64,000 bases of DNA from CAYGDP01 sp964348665 (GTDB lineage Bacteria > Verrucomicrobiota > Verrucomicrobiia > Palsa-1439 > CAYGDP01). A program made the position numbers and the translations under genes. The stretch covers positions 140,882 to 204,881 of the forward strand of contig CAYGDP010000006.1 in the NCBI GenBank assembly GCA_964348665.1, written 5' to 3'. A model generated the notes under the pieces. The model saw nothing but the letters and a program-made list of their open reading frames with translations. It searched no databases and was not told the origin of the DNA. Every line of letters starts with the position of its first letter. Within the stretch, counting starts at the first letter, position 1. Shown here one piece after another: positions 9,708 through 16,524 of this stretch.

Positions 9708-10276
9708 GCGCTACCGAGACAACGCTGTTGCGCCGCGACGTGCAAGGGATTCTCATCCCGCAGGGATCTCCTATCACGTTGCCGAAAGACAGCCAAGTGA
9801 TGATCACCCAGCAACTTGGCGGCAGCTACACGGTCATCTGCAACGGCATCATGGCGCGGATCGAAGCCAAGGACGCCGACGCCCTTGGCAAAGAACCGCC
9901 GACCGCGTCCTCTCAAACCTTAAATCTCAAATCTCAAGTGGGCCCAGCGCCAGATGCCTCGACTCTCGAACGCGCCATTTGGGATCAGCTAAAAACCTGT
10001 TTTGATCCGGAGATTCCGGTCAACATCGTGGATCTCGGTCTCGTGTACGACATGAAACTCACACCGCTCGAAGGCGGGACCGGTAACCGTGTGGACGTGA
10101 AGATGACGCTCACCGCGCCCGGCTGCGGCATGGGGCCTGTGCTGCAAAGCGACGTCCAACGCAAGGTGCTTTCCATCGAGAGCATTGCGGAGGCAAACAT
10201 CGAGCTGGTCTGGGATCCGCCCTGGAATCAATCCATGCTCACCGACGCCGCGAAATTGCAATTGGGGATGATGTGA
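9704..10276 (+). CDS. sufT: SufT-type DUF59 Fe-S maturation protein, copy 1
   Basis: The product is 190 residues from the ATG at 9704. An N-terminal barrel-like domain (residues 1-62, with ITLPKDSQVMITQQLGG) is the extension that marks SufT. A DUF59/MIP18 domain starts near 88 (WDQLKTCFDPEIPVNIVDLG) and has the conserved APGCGMGP cysteine. SufT proteins help mature Fe-S proteins. Residues 64-84 form a linker partly encoded by a 7-bp periodic repeat (9912-9938), which probably explains why the protein is longer than usual for the family. sufS starts one base after the stop. A second copy lies at 12115-12714. Confidence 0.92.
   Translation: MSATETTLLRRDVQGILIPQGSPITLPKDSQVMITQQLGGSYTVICNGIMARIEAKDADALGKEPPTASSQTLNLKSQVGPAPDASTLERAIWDQLKTCFDPEIPVNIVDLGLVYDMKLTPLEGGTGNRVDVKMTLTAPGCGMGPVLQSDVQRKVLSIESIAEANIELVWDPPWNQSMLTDAAKLQLGMM
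9912..9938. repeat. 7-bp periodic array in the sufT copy 1 linker
   Basis: Successive units TCAAACC, TTAAATC, TCAAATC and TCAAG repeat every 7 bp. They are read in frame as QTLNLKSQ, between the two domains of SufT. The unit resembles the arrays at 21414, 42436 and 45984. Confidence 0.65.
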
Positions 10277-10277
10277 A

Positions 10278-11576
10278 ATGAAAACCGCCACCGCCCAAAA
10301 ACAAAAAAATAAATTGGTGGCGCTCGCCGCGCTGAACGCTCGGCGCAGCGGGCAGGCGTCCCTGCCTGTGGAAAAACTCCGCGCCCAATTCCCTCTTCTC
10401 CGTACTCGGATGCACGGCAAACTCATTGCCTATCTCGACAACGCTGCCACCTCGCAAAAACCCGAATCCGTCTTGGGTGCGCTCGACGACTACTATCGCT
10501 CCTACAATGCCAACGTTCATCGCGGCATTTACGAAATCAGCGAGCGCGCTACCGCCGCATACGAAAAGGCGCGTGCTACCGTGGCCCGGTTCATCGGCGC
10601 GGAAACCAATGAAGTCATCTTCACCCGCAACGCCACGGAAGCCATCAACCTCGTCGCCAACAGCTATGGCCTCACCAACGTGAAGAAAGGCGACCGGATC
10701 GTGCTGACCGAGATGGAACATCACTCGAATCTTGTTCCCTGGCAGCTTCTCGCCCAGCGCACTGGCGCGACGCTCGAATTTATCCCAGTCAATCTCGACG
10801 GCGAGCTCATCGTCGAAGACCTAGACCGATGGCTGGACGACCGGCTCAAAATTGTCGCCATCACTCAAATGTCGAATGTCCTTGGCACAATTCCGCCCGT
10901 CGCCCAGATCGCGAAGAAGGCACACTCGGTTGGCGCCGTGGTCGTTGTGGATGGAGCACAGGGAGTCGCCCATCTTGTCGCATCCGTGAAGGAATTGGGT
11001 TGCGATTTCCTCGTTTTTAGCGGCCACAAATGCTGCGGACCGACCGGCATCGGCGTTCTCTGGGGCAAGCGCGAGCTATTGGAAAAAATGCCGCCGTTTC
11101 TTGGCGGAGGCGAAATGATTTCCAAGGTGGACTGGCGCGAGTCGAAATGGAACGCGCTCCCGTGGAAGTTTGAGGCAGGTACACCGAGCATCGCGCAAGG
11201 AATTGGGCTGGGGGCTGCGGTGGAGTTTCTCGAAGGCGTCGGCATGGACAAAATCCACGCTCACGAACAGCGGCTCGTCGCATACGCGTGGGAGCGGTTG
11301 CGCGAGATTCCCGGACTGAAAACGTACGGCCCGCCCCCGCCGAATCGCGGCGGTTTGATTGCGTTCACGCTCGACGAGATTCATCCGCACGACATCGCGG
11401 CCGTGCTCGACGGCGAAGGCGTGGCGATCCGCGCGGGGCATCACTGTGCGATGCCGCTGCACTGCAAGCTCGGGCTAGCAGCTACCGCGCGCGCGAGTTT
11501 TTATCTCTACAACACGACGGAGGAAGTCGATCGGCTGGTGGCTGCCCTGGAAAAGGCGCGAAAGTTTTTTCGATAG
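10278..11576 (+). CDS. sufS: Cysteine desulfurase SufS
   Basis: SufS is a PLP enzyme that takes sulfur from L-cysteine for Fe-S clusters. The product is 432 residues. Family landmarks are AYLDNAATSQKP, NVHRGIYEISERAT, TEMEHHSNLVPWQ, VDGAQG, the PLP lysine K251 in FSGHKCCGPTG and the catalytic cysteine C390 in RAGHHCAMPLH. The usual Met-Tyr after the PLP lysine is Cys-Cys here. The first 35 residues are an extra N-terminal tail, part of it (GQASLPV) encoded by a CACAGGC-type palindrome (10351-10370). The gene lies between sufT copy 1 and the Fur-family gene. Confidence 0.96.
   Translation: MKTATAQKQKNKLVALAALNARRSGQASLPVEKLRAQFPLLRTRMHGKLIAYLDNAATSQKPESVLGALDDYYRSYNANVHRGIYEISERATAAYEKARATVARFIGAETNEVIFTRNATEAINLVANSYGLTNVKKGDRIVLTEMEHHSNLVPWQLLAQRTGATLEFIPVNLDGELIVEDLDRWLDDRLKIVAITQMSNVLGTIPPVAQIAKKAHSVGAVVVVDGAQGVAHLVASVKELGCDFLVFSGHKCCGPTGIGVLWGKRELLEKMPPFLGGGEMISKVDWRESKWNALPWKFEAGTPSIAQGIGLGAAVEFLEGVGMDKIHAHEQRLVAYAWERLREIPGLKTYGPPPPNRGGLIAFTLDEIHPHDIAAVLDGEGVAIRAGHHCAMPLHCKLGLAATARASFYLYNTTEEVDRLVAALEKARKFFR
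10351..10370 (-). repeat. CACAGGC palindrome family, copy in sufS
   Basis: On the minus strand this reads CACAGGCAGGGACGCCTGCC, matching 18 of 20 bases of the copy at 20441-20460. It is translated in frame in the extra N-terminal tail of SufS. Confidence 0.75.
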
Positions 11577-11587
11577 GAGGATTTGCC

Positions 11588-12118
11588 ATGCCTGACAAAT
11601 GTGAATTGAGCGAAGCGACACTCACGGCGGGATTGCATCGGCGCGGCCGCCGAATCACCAAACAACGGCGTGCGATTTACGAGGCGGTGGCGCATTGCAA
11701 GGGGCACCCGACCGTCGAGGATGTTTTCCGCTTCGTGCGGAATACGATGCCGCGCGTGAGCCTTGCCACCGTCTATAATGGCCTCGAAGCGCTGGCCGCA
11801 GTGGGCGAGATTGGGAAAATCCCGCGCACGGAAAGCGCGCCCGCGCAATACGAGTTGCGCACCGACGTGCATCATCACGCACGCTGCGTCGGCTGCCATC
11901 GCGTTTGGGACTTGGACAAACCGGCCACCGAGCTGCCGATCGCCGAGATGCTTGGGAAACGAAAATTCAAACCACTGGCGGCGCGCGTCGAGGTGTTGAT
12001 CGAATGTCCCGTCAAAACCAACACGCCGCTCGGACAAGTACCGAATTCGATCTGCCCGCTCGACACCACGAATCCCGCCAAGAAAAAAATCGCCAAACAA
12101 TCGAGGAGGTCGCCATGA
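11588..12118 (+). CDS. Fur-family transcriptional regulator in the suf operon
   Basis: The product is 176 residues from the ATG at 11588, preceded by GATAGGAGG. The winged-helix part contains LHRRGRRITKQRRAIYEAVA and PRVSLATVYNGLEALAAVGE, the Fur/PerR recognition region. The metal-sensing part has VHHHARCVGCHRVWD with one CxxC; the usual second CxxC is absent, although two isolated cysteines remain near the C-terminus (ECPVK, SICPL). The fold is clear. Whether it senses iron, peroxide or something else is not. Position between sufS and the second sufT suggests autoregulation of Fe-S assembly. The stop overlaps the next start as ATGA. Confidence 0.9.
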   Translation: MPDKCELSEATLTAGLHRRGRRITKQRRAIYEAVAHCKGHPTVEDVFRFVRNTMPRVSLATVYNGLEALAAVGEIGKIPRTESAPAQYELRTDVHHHARCVGCHRVWDLDKPATELPIAEMLGKRKFKPLAARVEVLIECPVKTNTPLGQVPNSICPLDTTNPAKKKIAKQSRRSP

Positions 12119-12714
12119 GTCACCCGTTGCAACCATCGGATCGAGTCACCGTCGCGCGCGACATCGAGGCGACACAAATTCCGTTCGGAGTGAAGGTTCC
12201 CCTTGCCAAAGGCACGACTGCCATCGTCACGCAAACGCTCGGTGGCAACATCACACTCAACGCGCCGAGCATCGGTCTCATCCAAATCGCCGCCCGCGAC
12301 GCCAGCGCTCTTACGAGGGAGGGCGAAGCTCCCGCTGAGCCGTCTTCCGTTCCGACCGATTCTCCAGTCCCCAGCCCCCAATCACCAATCGCCACTGGTC
12401 CCGTCAACGAAAACGCGGTTTGGGAAACTTTGAAAACGTGTTTCGACCCCGAAATCCCCGTCAACATCGTTGACCTCGGTCTCATCTACGACATGAAAAT
12501 ATCGCCGATGCCAAGCGGCAACAGTCGCGTGGACGTGAAAATGACGTTGACGGCGCGTGGCTGTGGGATGGGACCGCATATTGCCGGCGATGCTGCCGCG
12601 AAATTGCGCGACCTGCCGGGCGTCGCGGATGCTAACGTTGAGGTTGTCTGGGATCCACCCTGGAATCCCGAAATGATCAGCGAAGAAGGACGTCGGCGAT
12701 TGGGAATTGCGTAA
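12115..12714 (+). CDS. sufT: SufT-type DUF59 Fe-S maturation protein, copy 2
   Basis: This 199-residue protein is a paralogue of the protein at 9704-10276. It has the same N-terminal barrel-like domain (about 1-62), a linker (about 66-97), then the DUF59 domain with TLKTCFDPEIPVNIVDLGLI and ARGCGMGPH. It starts at the ATG at 12115 after GAGGAGGTCGCC and overlaps the Fur-family stop. The linker is made almost entirely of repeat sequence: an EGEAPAEP-type element and then a 7-bp array. Two SufT genes in one operon suggest specialisation or a heteromer, but nothing in the active region separates them clearly. The operon seems to end here, since a long inverted repeat array follows. Confidence 0.92.
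   Translation: MSHPLQPSDRVTVARDIEATQIPFGVKVPLAKGTTAIVTQTLGGNITLNAPSIGLIQIAARDASALTREGEAPAEPSSVPTDSPVPSPQSPIATGPVNENAVWETLKTCFDPEIPVNIVDLGLIYDMKISPMPSGNSRVDVKMTLTARGCGMGPHIAGDAAAKLRDLPGVADANVEVVWDPPWNPEMISEEGRRRLGIA
12315..12398. repeat. Two repeat types forming the sufT copy 2 linker
   Basis: Bases 12315-12341 (GAGGGAGGGCGAAGCTCCCG and on) are read as REGEAPAEP. Bases 12364-12398 form a 7-bp array with units CCAGTCC, CCAGCCC, CCAATCA, CCAATCG and CCACTGG. Both are in frame between the two SufT domains. The 7-bp array resembles the minus-strand array at 42367-42394. Confidence 0.65.
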
Positions 12715-12715
12715 C

Positions 12716-12788
12716 GTTGGTTACATGGTTGAATCGTTGAATTGGTTCTGCCTATGTAACAATTTAACCATTCAACGAATCAACGAAA
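12716..12788. repeat. 8-bp periodic arrays in inverted orientation
   Basis: The right arm reads ATGTAACA, ATTTAACC, ATTCAACG, AATCAACG (12754-12785). The left arm (12716-12748) carries the same octamers on the other strand. Together they can form a long hairpin between convergent genes. The right arm codes the last residues and stop codon of the HDAC-like gene. It could end transcription in both directions. Confidence 0.75.
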
Positions 12789-13609
12789 GTTTCAGCGCAC
12801 GCGGCAAACCGCGCGCCATACCCGCCTTCCAAAACTGCGAAGCTCGGCAGACACAATCCGCGCAGTCGTTCGCCGATTTTCCCAAATGTTTCCACTTCCA
12901 GTTCCATCTCTGTGATCGGGTCGGCTTTGTGCGCGTCGAATCCTGCTGAAATCGCGATCAACTGTGGTTTGAATGCGCGCACTTCGTCGAGTGCATGATC
13001 CAGCGCTTCGAGAAACTCCGTTTCCTCCGTCTGTGGCGGCAACGGATAATTACGGCAGTTCTTTTGTGAGCGTAATCCCGTGCCAGGATAACAAGGACTC
13101 TGATGCAACGACGCGAACAGTACCCGATCGTTGCCCAGAAATATATTTTCCGTCCCGTTGCCATGATGACAGTCGAAGTCCACAATTGCGATGCGGCTGA
13201 CAGCCAACACCTTGGCGACCGCAATCGCAATGTTATTGAAATAACAAAACCCCATCACGCGATTCCGCTCGGCGTGATGTCCGGGCGGTCGCATCAATGA
13301 AAATGCAGATTTGCCCGACAACGCTGACTCTGCTGCCGCGCAGGCGGCGCCCGCCGATCGCAACGCCAAATCGAACATTGCAGGTGACCACGGCGTATCG
13401 GCATCGTGGTATTTCCCCGTTCGAACCGCTTCCAGTTGTTCACGGGTATGCACGCGAAGCACATCAGCCTCACTGGCAGCAGCCGGTTCGCGCCATTCGT
13501 GCTTTGGATTCTTCTGTAGCCGCGTCACGGCTGCTCGCACCCGCGTCGGCGTTTCCGGATGATGCGGAAACTCATAGTCCAGACACCGCGGCGAATGGAA
13601 AATGATCAC
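12764..13609 (-). CDS. Histone deacetylase-family (AcuC-like) amidohydrolase
   Basis: This is a zinc-dependent deacetylase-fold protein of 281 residues. Conserved segments are PEHP-like HHPETPTRV near the start, RPPGHHAERNRVMGFCYFNN (the His-His pair), VDFDCHHGNGTENIF (zinc ligands Asp and His) and SAGFDAHKADP (third ligand), then VLEGGYG. Bacterial members act on acetylated proteins, polyamines or other acetyl compounds; the substrate cannot be told here. The gene is convergent with the suf operon. Its C-terminal residues VDSLNG and the stop codon come from the 8-bp repeat array, so the reading frame was ended or reshaped by a repeat. Confidence 0.92.
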   Translation of the reverse strand: MIIFHSPRCLDYEFPHHPETPTRVRAAVTRLQKNPKHEWREPAAASEADVLRVHTREQLEAVRTGKYHDADTPWSPAMFDLALRSAGAACAAAESALSGKSAFSLMRPPGHHAERNRVMGFCYFNNIAIAVAKVLAVSRIAIVDFDCHHGNGTENIFLGNDRVLFASLHQSPCYPGTGLRSQKNCRNYPLPPQTEETEFLEALDHALDEVRAFKPQLIAISAGFDAHKADPITEMELEVETFGKIGERLRGLCLPSFAVLEGGYGARFAACAETFVDSLNG

Positions 13610-13651
13610 GCCGCAAACTTATCACGAATCCGCTACGTTGAAAAGTTCCCA

Positions 13652-13688
13652 CGAATATTCGCGTGCATTCGCGTCTATTCGCGGTTAA
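13652..13688. repeat. 10-bp periodic ATTCGCG array before aroB
   Basis: Three units ATATTCGCGT, GCATTCGCGT and CTATTCGCGG repeat every 10 bp (13655-13684), followed by TTAA. The array fills most of the 85-bp gap between the divergent HDAC-like gene and aroB. A related TTCGTG motif precedes both copies of the TIM-barrel start at 24918 and 25607. Confidence 0.6.
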
Positions 13689-13694
13689 ATATCC

Positions 13695-14840
13695 ATGACA
13701 ATGAAAGAAGTTGTCCACACTATCCTCGTCCAACTCGCGAGCCGCAGTTACGACATCGTGGTCAGGCGTGGGCTACTCGCCAATGTCGCCGCGCGGCTCC
13801 AACCGCTTAACCTCGGCAAACGCTGCCTCGTCATCACCGACCGCAACGTGGCACGGCGATATGGCGCGAAAACGATCGCAGCTCTAAAAAAGGGTGGATA
13901 CGACGCCTCGCTTGCTGTCATTTCCGCTGGTGAGAAATACAAAACTCTCGCCACGGTCGAGCGTCTTTACAATGCCTGTCTCGACGCGAAACTTTCTCGG
14001 GACAGCTTCATCATTGGTCTCGGAGGAGGCGTCGTGGGTGACATGGCAGGCTTCGTAGCCGCCTCGTACTTGCGCGGGATTGATTTCGTCCAAATCCCAA
14101 CCACGCTGGTCGCGCAGGTGGATGCCGCCATCGGTGGCAAGACCGGTGTCAATCTCGCGCGTGGGAAAAACCTCGTTGGCGCATTCTGGCAGCCGCGGCT
14201 CGTTCTTTGCGATCTCGACACCCTGAAGACGCTTCCGCCGCGCGAATACCGCTCTGGCTGGGCTGAAGTCATCAAGTACGGCATCATCCGCGACGCCGAG
14301 TTGTTTGGCGCGTTGGAGAAATACCTACAAGACGAATTCGAGTTACGAGGACGAGGACGACGACGAGGACGATTAAACGATTCAACCATTCAACACCTCA
14401 ACGCTATCCCCACGGAAGTGGTCGCCCGCTGCTGCCAGATCAAAGCCGAGATTGTCAGCGCCGACGAACGCGAGAGCGGACAAAGGGCGTTGCTCAACTT
14501 TGGCCACACCCTCGGCCACGCGCTCGAAGCAGCGACGAACTACAAAAAATATCTACACGGCGAAGCCATCAGCATTGGCATGGTCGCCGCTGCGCAGCTC
14601 TCGGTCAAACACGCGCGCTTGCCACAGCACGACGCCGACCGCATCCGTGCCACGCTCGAATCCGCTGGACTGCCAACCCAATGGCCAAAAAATGTCCCCA
14701 TAAAAAAAATCCTCACCGCCATCAGACTCGATAAAAAAGTCCGCGCGGGCAAACTCTATTTTGTCCTCGCCCGCCGCCTCGGCGACGCGTTCGTCAGCGA
14801 TTCGGTGACGATGGAGGATGTGAAAGGGGTAGTGGGATAA
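13695..14840 (+). CDS. aroB: 3-dehydroquinate synthase
   Basis: AroB catalyses the second step of the shikimate pathway. The product is 381 residues. It has the NAD-binding GLGGGVVGDMAGF, the segment IPTTLVAQVDAAIGGKTGVN, metal ligand E191 in SGWAEVIKYG, H271 in NFGHTLGHALE and H288 in LHGE. Residues 216-237 (ELRGRGRRRGRLND and STIQHLNA) form an insertion that matches no AroB core element and is coded by two repeat families (14345-14403). The remaining length then fits the family size of about 360. The flanking motifs are intact, so the enzyme should be active. Confidence 0.96.
   Translation: MTMKEVVHTILVQLASRSYDIVVRRGLLANVAARLQPLNLGKRCLVITDRNVARRYGAKTIAALKKGGYDASLAVISAGEKYKTLATVERLYNACLDAKLSRDSFIIGLGGGVVGDMAGFVAASYLRGIDFVQIPTTLVAQVDAAIGGKTGVNLARGKNLVGAFWQPRLVLCDLDTLKTLPPREYRSGWAEVIKYGIIRDAELFGALEKYLQDEFELRGRGRRRGRLNDSTIQHLNAIPTEVVARCCQIKAEIVSADERESGQRALLNFGHTLGHALEAATNYKKYLHGEAISIGMVAAAQLSVKHARLPQHDADRIRATLESAGLPTQWPKNVPIKKILTAIRLDKKVRAGKLYFVLARRLGDAFVSDSVTMEDVKGVVG
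14345..14403. repeat. Repeat insertion within aroB (GAGGAC-type plus 8-bp array)
   Basis: Bases 14345-14372 are built from GAGGAC/GACGAC units. Bases 14372-14403 are four octamers: ATTAAACG, ATTCAACC, ATTCAACA and CCTCAACG. The total keeps the aroB frame. The site is a surface-loop position between two conserved AroB segments. Confidence 0.75.
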
Positions 14841-15253
14841 ATGGACATCTTTGAGGCTTTCTCTATCGGGGACTGCAAAATCGTGAGGGAAATTCTAAAA
14901 ACAAACCAGATCTCGTCAATGCGGTAAAAAATGGCAGAGTACCTTTGCATATCGCCGCGGACAACTTGCAGGCAGAAGTCGTGGAGTTGCTTATTCGCAG
15001 TGGAGCTAATCCAAACTCGATTGATGAATTTGGTCAGACTGCACTACATTTTGCGGTGGACAGAGTTTTCCCTCAAACGGAAGATGAAAAGAACCGAATT
15101 GCTGAAATCGTAAGCCTGTTGCTCGCCAATAACATTAAAGCCAATACGAGAACGCAGGATGGTGAAACTGCTTTGCAGTGGGCCGAACGTTATCGGCTCA
15201 AACAGATCGGCGAACTGATACGCCAGCACGGGGCGAAGGAATGTAGGCCGTAG
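14841..15253 (+). pseudogene. Ankyrin-repeat protein gene, frameshifted
   Basis: An ATG at 14841, immediately after the aroB stop, opens MDIFEAFSIGDCKIVREILK. That frame reaches a stop after 28 codons. Shifting by one base near 14900, in the run CTAAAAACAAACC, joins it to PDLVNAVKNGRVPLHIAADN and then to two or three clear ankyrin repeats (AEVVELLIRSGANPNSIDEF, GQTALHFAV, DGETALQWAERYRLKQIGEL) up to the stop at 15253. About 137 residues would be restored. The run is not a proper -1 slippery heptamer in the upstream frame, so decay or a base error is likelier than programmed shifting. Ankyrin repeats bind proteins; no partner can be named. Confidence 0.7.
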
Positions 15254-15347
15254 TACTGTATCCGCGTGCGGTAATCACGGCTTCTGCGTGGGTGGAAACA
15301 TAGTTGACCGACTTCCCTGAAGACGGCTACAACACTCCCATCTTGAT

Positions 15348-15382
15348 CCGATTCAACCATTTAACGTTTCAACGTTTTAACG
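15348..15382. repeat. 8-bp periodic array, forward orientation
   Basis: Four octamers ATTCAACC, ATTTAACG, TTTCAACG and TTTTAACG occupy 15351-15382, ending 10 bp before the ATG of the gene at 15393. An array in the opposite orientation closes that gene at 15988-16022. Confidence 0.8.
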
Positions 15383-15392
15383 AGGCAGCGCC

Positions 15393-16001
15393 ATGAGCGC
15401 CGTCGGTGAAGCCATTGCGCGGGAATATTTTGAGGCACACGGGTTTTTGGTGCGGCAGCACCGGAAATACGCGGTGTCGGCGCGCGCCAAGACCGCCGAT
15501 GAAGAAATCGATCTGATCGTGGTCAATCCCCGCGCGGAACCGCCGCCTGCCTCTGGTCTGAATTTCGTGCTGGGCGCGGAGGATTTGCGATACGTCGCGC
15601 GAGCGATTGTGGCGGTGAAAGGTTGGTACACGGAATCCTTTGGACCGGCGTTGCTCGCGGGCACACCGGAAATCCTGAAGTTTGTGGAGGCGGCGTCGCT
15701 GAAGGAAGCATCCAAGCAAACCGGCGGGGAAGGCGCGTTACTCAAATTGCTCGTCGTGCCAGCGCTGCCGGCATCGGCGGAGTTGCGGCAGAAAAGCCTC
15801 GATTTGCTCCGGGCCAAAGGCGTGGATGGCGTTCTTCTGTTCCGCGATATCCTGATTGATTTGATTGCGCGGGTGGAGACCAACAAAAATTATCAGAAAT
15901 CCGACGTGTTGCAGATGTTGCGGCTGATGAAGAATTACAATCTGCTCAAAGATCCGCAAATGGAGTTGTTTGAGAGGAAAAGGAAGACGTTGAAACGTTG
16001 A
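15393..16001 (+). CDS. Uncharacterised protein, possibly restriction-endonuclease-like fold
   Basis: The product is 202 residues with no signal peptide. The N-terminus (GEAIAREYFEAHGFLVRQHR, then EEIDLIVVNPRAE, later IVAVKGWYTES) resembles the order E, D, and a VK-type strand seen in YraN/UPF0102 and other PD-(D/E)XK nuclease folds. This is a weak pattern match by eye, not a family assignment. The C-terminal half is helical (KSDVLQMLRLMKNYNLL). The last residues (KTLKR) and the stop lie inside an 8-bp repeat array, and another array ends just before the start, so the gene is bracketed by inverted arrays. Confidence 0.65.
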   Translation: MSAVGEAIAREYFEAHGFLVRQHRKYAVSARAKTADEEIDLIVVNPRAEPPPASGLNFVLGAEDLRYVARAIVAVKGWYTESFGPALLAGTPEILKFVEAASLKEASKQTGGEGALLKLLVVPALPASAELRQKSLDLLRAKGVDGVLLFRDILIDLIARVETNKNYQKSDVLQMLRLMKNYNLLKDPQMELFERKRKTLKR

Positions 16002-16022
16002 ATGGTTAAATCGTTGAATTGG
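15988..16022. repeat. 8-bp periodic array, reverse orientation
   Basis: On the minus strand the units are ATTCAACG, ATTTAACC, ATTCAACG and TTTCAACG. It is the inverted counterpart of the array at 15348-15382. It supplies the stop codon of the upstream gene and ends 5 bp before the ATG of the next. Confidence 0.8.
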
Positions 16023-16027
16023 AAAAG

Positions 16028-16486
16028 ATGATGCAAGAAAAAGATTACCTAACATTTGAGGACTTGGAGGTTCACAAAGCGGCACGGGCATTTCGGAAGG
16101 CGATGTATGACGTGGCTCGCCGACTGCCCGATACGGAAAAATTCGGGCTGGCGAGCCAAATCCGTCGCGCGGCAGTCTCACTCATGAACAACATCGCGGA
16201 GGGTCACGGTCGCTATCACTATCTCGATCAGATCAAGTTTATGTTTCAAGCGCGCGGCTCGCTGCAAGAGTTAGTTGACGATTTGACGGTGTGCGAAGAT
16301 GAAAAATATTTGCTGCCTGCGGAGATTGCCAACTTACGGCAAGATTCTCTTCTGGTGATGATGCTCTTGAAGGGCTACGTCCGCTTCCTCCGCGAGCGCA
16401 AGACGGGCGAAAGCTCGGTAGTGCGGGAAACATCTCCTCCCTATAATGCGAGCGATGACGACCCGTTTGCCGACTGGCCGATTTAA
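16028..16486 (+). CDS. Four-helix-bundle protein (23S rRNA intervening-sequence family)
   Basis: The product is 152 residues from the ATG at 16028; the upstream in-frame TTG lies inside the repeat array and is less likely. Family marks are FEDLEVHKAARAFRKAMYDV, FGLASQIRRAAVSLMNNIAE, GHGRYHYLDQIKFMFQARGS and LQELVDDL. Such proteins were first found in intervening sequences of 23S rRNA and are common, often in mobile or variable places; their function is unknown. A polar tail follows the bundle. The gene sits between two 8-bp arrays, and its stop codon is the TAA of the first unit of the downstream array. Confidence 0.88.
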   Translation: MMQEKDYLTFEDLEVHKAARAFRKAMYDVARRLPDTEKFGLASQIRRAAVSLMNNIAEGHGRYHYLDQIKFMFQARGSLQELVDDLTVCEDEKYLLPAEIANLRQDSLLVMMLLKGYVRFLRERKTGESSVVRETSPPYNASDDDPFADWPI

Positions 16487-16524
16487 CCTTTTAACGATTT
16501 AACAATTCAACCCTTAAACGAATC
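16481..16524. repeat. 8-bp periodic array abutting the dprA start
   Basis: The units ATTTAACC, TTTTAACG, ATTTAACA, ATTCAACC, CTTAAACG then AATC run exactly to the dprA ATG at 16525. The first unit supplies the stop of the preceding gene. No Shine-Dalgarno-like sequence is left before dprA. Confidence 0.8.

Noticed and set aside
14841..15253. Programmed -1 frameshift in the ankyrin gene
   Set aside because: The A-run is CTA AAA ACA in the upstream frame, which does not fit the X XXY YYZ slippery pattern; decay or a base error is simpler.
15348..16524. CRISPR array
   Set aside because: Regular short spacing comes from 8-bp units without spacers; repeat units vary and there are no cas genes.
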